A DNA stretch of 64,000 nucleotides. Origin: Sparassis latifolia. Taxonomy: Eukaryota > Basidiomycota > Agaricomycetes > Polyporales > Sparassidaceae. Of this stretch, positions 60,535 through 64,000 are shown in pieces. The stretch covers positions 3,100,001 to 3,164,000 of the forward strand of contig CM031558.1 of the NCBI GenBank assembly GCA_018466975.1, written 5' to 3'. Below the pieces are notes generated by a model. The model made no database searches and had not been told where the DNA came from. It saw nothing but the letters and a program-made list of their open reading frames with translations. The translations under genes were made by a program, and so were the position numbers. Numbering within the stretch: the stretch's first letter is position 1; every line of letters begins with the position of its first letter.

Positions 60535-60770
60535 AGGAGGTGTCAGCACGTGCCAGCACGTGCTGCGGGAGCGCGCCAATGCTGGTTCAATCTCAACCAC
60601 GCACACCTGAGCTGGCCGTACAACGGAGAGTTCAGGTCCATCAAGGAGGGCGATCAATCAAGACATCTCAGAGGTTGCTGTACAACAGTGGACTTTGAGA
60701 AGGAAAACCGACGGCTCAAAGGATTCCGGAGGCGACGGCGTTGAGCGTAGAAGACGTTGTGTTAGATAGA

Positions 60771-63304
60771 ATGGCACCACGAATTAAGGAACTTACAGAG
60801 CAGCAGAAGGAAGAGCAGAAGGAAAGACAACGAGTAAGTAAGAGTGTATAAGCAACGCGATTTAAATGCAGGATGATAATGTACGCGAACCAGGAGGCGA
60901 ACAGATTGAGGCAGCGGAGATACGAGGAAAACTGGAAAGGGTGTGTAATAATTCGAAAGCAAGAGCTGACACTGAACACATATGAAGTGACCCAGCGTAT
61001 AAGGAGAAGAAGAAGGAAGCGAACAGAAAGGCGTACTTGAAGCGCAAGTAAGTAAAAAGCAACAAGTCGGGGATAATTGCGAGCTGATCGAAACGACAGG
61101 GCGAAGAAAGAGGAAAGAGAATCCGGTGAAGGCGATGAAGAAACGCACCAGGGAGACGAGGAGGGGCCAAGAAAACGCAGACGAACTGGCAAGGGAGCAG
61201 CGCGGACTGAGAGGGAGGATGAATCGACAGAAGCAGGGCCGTCGATGCAAGATCCTGGACAACCAATGGGAAGGGTAATTCCGAGGGTCCCGTCGATGTC
61301 ACCACCGCCGCTCCCGTCGATGTCACCACCGCCGCTCCCGCCGACGCCACCACCGCCGCTCCCGCCGACGTCACGACCACCGCTCCCGCCGGAGACAGCA
61401 CAGGCATTGCCACCGCCAGTCCTACCAGGGAGGAGTCCAGGAGGGTCAGCGAAGACCAGCCACCCACCGTTAGCGCTGTCTGCCGGACGAGAGCCACAAC
61501 TGCAGAACGCGGTGGAGAGAGGAAGCACACCGCCATGGGATGTAATAGATCCAGTGTTGCGCGTGTGCGCCCCAGCACCGCGAACATTTGGCGAACAGGG
61601 GACACAGACGGCAATCGTGATAAATGCTGATTGCACACCGTCGAGAACCGGCCGTACGTTCAACGATCAGAGAACACAGACAACCAGGGACGTCGATGCT
61701 CCACCCGACCGAAGACTTGACTACGTAACAGGGGTGCGGGGAATTCAAGTCCACGGAGCAGCCGAAACAGTGAGCTGGAGTGGCGGGCGTGAAACTGTTG
61801 TCCCGACGATCGTCGACGAGCATGGAGTCAACCTATTGCAAGAAGACGCGAATATGGTGAAGCACATGGCTCAGTATCCAGAAGCCGACGCAAGTTGCAA
61901 GTTCGTGAAAATCATCGACATGGATGAAGATGGAGCAGTCCTCGACATGGCTAGGCAGGAACTAGCCCAGGGGAAAGTAGTTGTCGTGAAGAATGCGTAT
62001 AAAAGGAAGCCTTTCGAGTTGACATTGGAAGGACTGGAGGACCGATTCGGTATACCTCCTACGCAAGCCGTTGTCATGCACGGTGAGTAAAACCAAACAG
62101 CGGGAAAATATAATCCATGTATGAAATCCCCGCAGATTTAAAAATTCGCACCGAAGAGCCCACGAACCCGTATGTACAAGGAACTGTCGAGGAGCTAATT
62201 AAAAATGTCACGAATGTGGAGCAAGGCCGATTCGTGCTCGACTGCCCACTAGCGCAAGGTACGGCGCCTGAACCATTCCAGTAAGTGTACTCTTTGGTAA
62301 TATATACGAGATTGACTGCCGTGTCAGACTGCTAGACGATGGCCTCGTGGTGGGGTGGAACCAGACGACAACGGAGTATCCGCTGGGCGGAATCACGGTG
62401 CACCCAGAAAACTTCACAGTGAGGCACTGGGGTCTTATTCACCAAGCGGGGGTTTTGACGTACCCACACCACGACGCTGATGGGGCTGGCACATACGTCA
62501 CGCCTGTATCGGGCACGAAATTTTGGACGTTCTTGAGGTTGAAGCACGAGTATGATCACGTCAACAGAACGAAGGTGACGCAATATTACCGGGATGTATG
62601 TAGGTATGTGAAGACGTCCGAGGAAGGCGAATACACGTATCAGCAAGTATGCGATGGATTCACCGTGTTTGGTGAGCCGGGAGATCTTATGTGAGTGCTA
62701 GTAGCACATGAGTACACAAGGTTGACTGAAATGAACCGTAGACTTCAACCGCCCGGTCATTTTCACATGGTATACACACCGACGGCGTCGTTTACAACAG
62801 GCGGACACTTCTTGTCATACGACACTATGCATCTCACCGAGTTATCGCGCCACATCGACAAAGAAAATAGCCTCATGACGACTAATCAAACTCATGAGCA
62901 CTGTTTGGAAACCTTGTGCAGGATGGTGCTCGCGTTACCGCGGATATCAAGGAGACGTCGTAAGTCTAAGGATTTTTAATCAAGAAACACAAACTAACGA
63001 GACTGCAGGGCTCTACAAACGATCTCTCATAGCCTTGTGCCTAATGGTAGAGTTAAATGGCTTCTTCGAACCGAAGAAATCCGACCGGTGGGAGCCGCTA
63101 AAGGCAAGCTACTTGGAAGAGGCTCGCAAGGTCGCCCGAGCGGTGAGGAAACATTTAGGATACTCGAACTCGGACGCCGCGAAGGTGTGGCTGCATGGCA
63201 AGGAACATGACAGGGATTCTCCGGGAGACGTTGTAGACGTCGAAGAACTTTCGTCATCGTTGAGCGCATTTTTGAAGGGAGATCAGGACGTGCGTAGGGC
63301 ATGA
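60771..63304 (+). CDS. JmjC-type 2OG-Fe(II) oxygenase-like protein
   Basis: Exons 60771-60833, 60872-60944, 60996-61047, 61100-62082, 62136-62280, 62328-62690, 62742-62959 and 63009-63304 give 730 residues. The N-terminus is basic and charged (KEKKKEANRKAYLKRK), then Pro-rich with MSPPPLP-type repeats around 105-140. The C-terminal half fits a JmjC/cupin fold: WGLIHQAGVLTYPHHDADG supplies the metal-binding H-x-D (His485, Asp487), GTKFWTF the likely 2OG-contact segment, and PGHFHMVYTP the distal His (566 or 568). This suggests an oxygenase acting on protein or nucleic acid; the substrate is unknown. The intron at 60945-60995 uses a GTAATA donor; if it is not removed, an in-frame TGA at 60983 ends the frame. 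The gene lies 408 nt behind the helicase, same strand. Confidence 0.7.
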
Positions 63305-63432
63305 GATCGCAAGACATGTAATTCAGAGCGCAACATAATACAGTACAAGACAAGTGCAAGCTATGAGTGAGAGCGAGAGAATGATCAATGTGCGGCGATG
63401 AACGTCAGTTATAAACATCTGAGGTAAAGGCG
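63305..63432. other. Convergent intergenic region
   Basis: Only about 130 bp separate the stop of the JmjC-like gene from the stop of the minus-strand frame at 63433. No terminator motif recognised. Confidence 0.5.
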
Positions 63433-63996
63433 TCAGAAGGAGGGATGAAGACGATTAGGCACATGCAAACCTGATATCTTCAGGTCTTTGTCAGGGAGAG
63501 ACCGCTGAACGGCGAAGTATGCGCATACAAGATCGACCAAATTCGTGATGAGGCGATTTGGAGAGCCGCCGCCCCGGGTGCCAGGCTCCCGGGTGCCAGG
63601 CTGACGGAGCCAGGTCGCATAGGCAGAGGAAGTGGACGTCAACAGGTGGACAGTATGGTCGGGGAGCATGAGGTACTCGAAGACGTGGTCGCGGACATCG
63701 ACAACGTGCATGATGATCCATGCCAAGCCCAGGAAGCACTCCTGGAGCCTGTCATCATTGCAAACTGTCTTCGATGCAGAGATCTTAGTCCTATGGCCGA
63801 AGGCTTCCCAGCTAGGGGTTCCGCAAGACCAGCAAGCGCGAGGTTTGACCTCGGAAGACCTGTACTGGGTGCGGAAGGAGTGGTAAGCGGACGAAATGCC
63901 CATGTCGATGAGATCGCAGTCAAAAGCGGTAGTGTGAGGCGTGATAGCGTCCTCAGCCAAGACGACATGACATATACAAGTATTGCATATGTCCAA
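63433..63996 (-). CDS. C-terminal part of a second helicase-like gene (partial)
   Basis: The frame enters from the right edge of the window and ends at 63433 (187 codons seen). It begins DICNTCICHVV and continues with a Cys/His/aromatic pattern (RACWSCGTPSWEAFGH, then CNDDRLQECFLG). This echoes the C-terminal tail of the intact helicase at 59.9-60.3 kb, where CADC is followed by YCYLCWIPFRYPC and a late Cys. I infer that this is the 3' end of another RecQ/TLH-like gene transcribed towards the JmjC gene. The helicase core would lie outside the window. A 15-bp direct repeat CCCGGGTGCCAGGCT occurs in it at about 63574-63602. Confidence 0.5.
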   Translation of the reverse strand: MDICNTCICHVVLAEDAITPHTTAFDCDLIDMGISSAYHSFRTQYRSSEVKPRACWSCGTPSWEAFGHRTKISASKTVCNDDRLQECFLGLAWIIMHVVDVRDHVFEYLMLPDHTVHLLTSTSSAYATWLRQPGTREPGTRGGGSPNRLITNLVDLVCAYFAVQRSLPDKDLKISGLHVPNRLHPSF

Positions 63997-64000
63997 GACG

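Overview
The window looks like nuclear DNA of a filamentous basidiomycete, most likely an Agaricomycete of polypore type. Genes are split by many short GT-AG introns of about 50-65 nt. The families seen are typical of that group: a NACHT-ankyrin STAND receptor, a DUF6533 membrane protein, an F-box remnant, a secreted-protease-like family without assigned function, a LINE with an RNase H domain, and RecQ-like helicases with Cys/His-rich ends. No prokaryotic or viral backbone is visible. No searches were run. Family calls come from recognisable motifs, and splice sites were chosen by hand so that the frames join.

Layout. 0.6-4.3 kb: an intact STAND (NACHT-ankyrin) gene on the minus strand. 4.7-15.9 kb: a repeat-rich, degenerate zone. 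It holds a 350-bp MITE with 8-bp target duplications, two copies of a ~0.9-kb dispersed repeat (one broken by inversion), a helicase shard, a frame-broken serine-protease-like gene and the 3' part of a LINE. 16-22.5 kb: housekeeping-like genes, namely an unknown 496-residue protein, a METTL21-type methyltransferase and, divergent from it, an F-BAR/RhoGAP protein. 24.3-25.7 kb: a DUF6533 membrane protein. 25.7-30.5 kb: no recognisable gene. 30.5-34.2 kb: aldose 1-epimerase, an intron-containing tRNA-Leu(CAA) and pyroglutamyl-peptidase I. 35.7-37.1 kb: an F-box pseudogene. 38-41.6 kb: three small membrane-protein loci whose promoters share an ACGCCACT box exactly 25 nt upstream of TATAAA; one is intact, one frameshifted, one carries a nonsense codon. 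43.8-46.2 kb: an MFS transporter.

47-64 kb is the most unusual part. A coiled-coil gene is cut off at 47.8 kb by a 5.2-kb block of several satellite families, each rich in short dyad symmetries. Then comes a 9-bp perfect hairpin built on GGCCTAACG, a duplicated leader-like region, a 27-bp tandem array, an intact 1733-residue RecQ-type helicase resembling telomere-linked helicases, a 12-bp array of GTAAG units, an intact JmjC-type 2OG-oxygenase-like gene, and the convergent 3' end of a second helicase-like gene. The co-oriented helicase and oxygenase, bracketed by arrays that share CCTAACG/CGTTAGG, are the best candidate for an undescribed mobile or subtelomeric module. The sequence does not prove that it moves.
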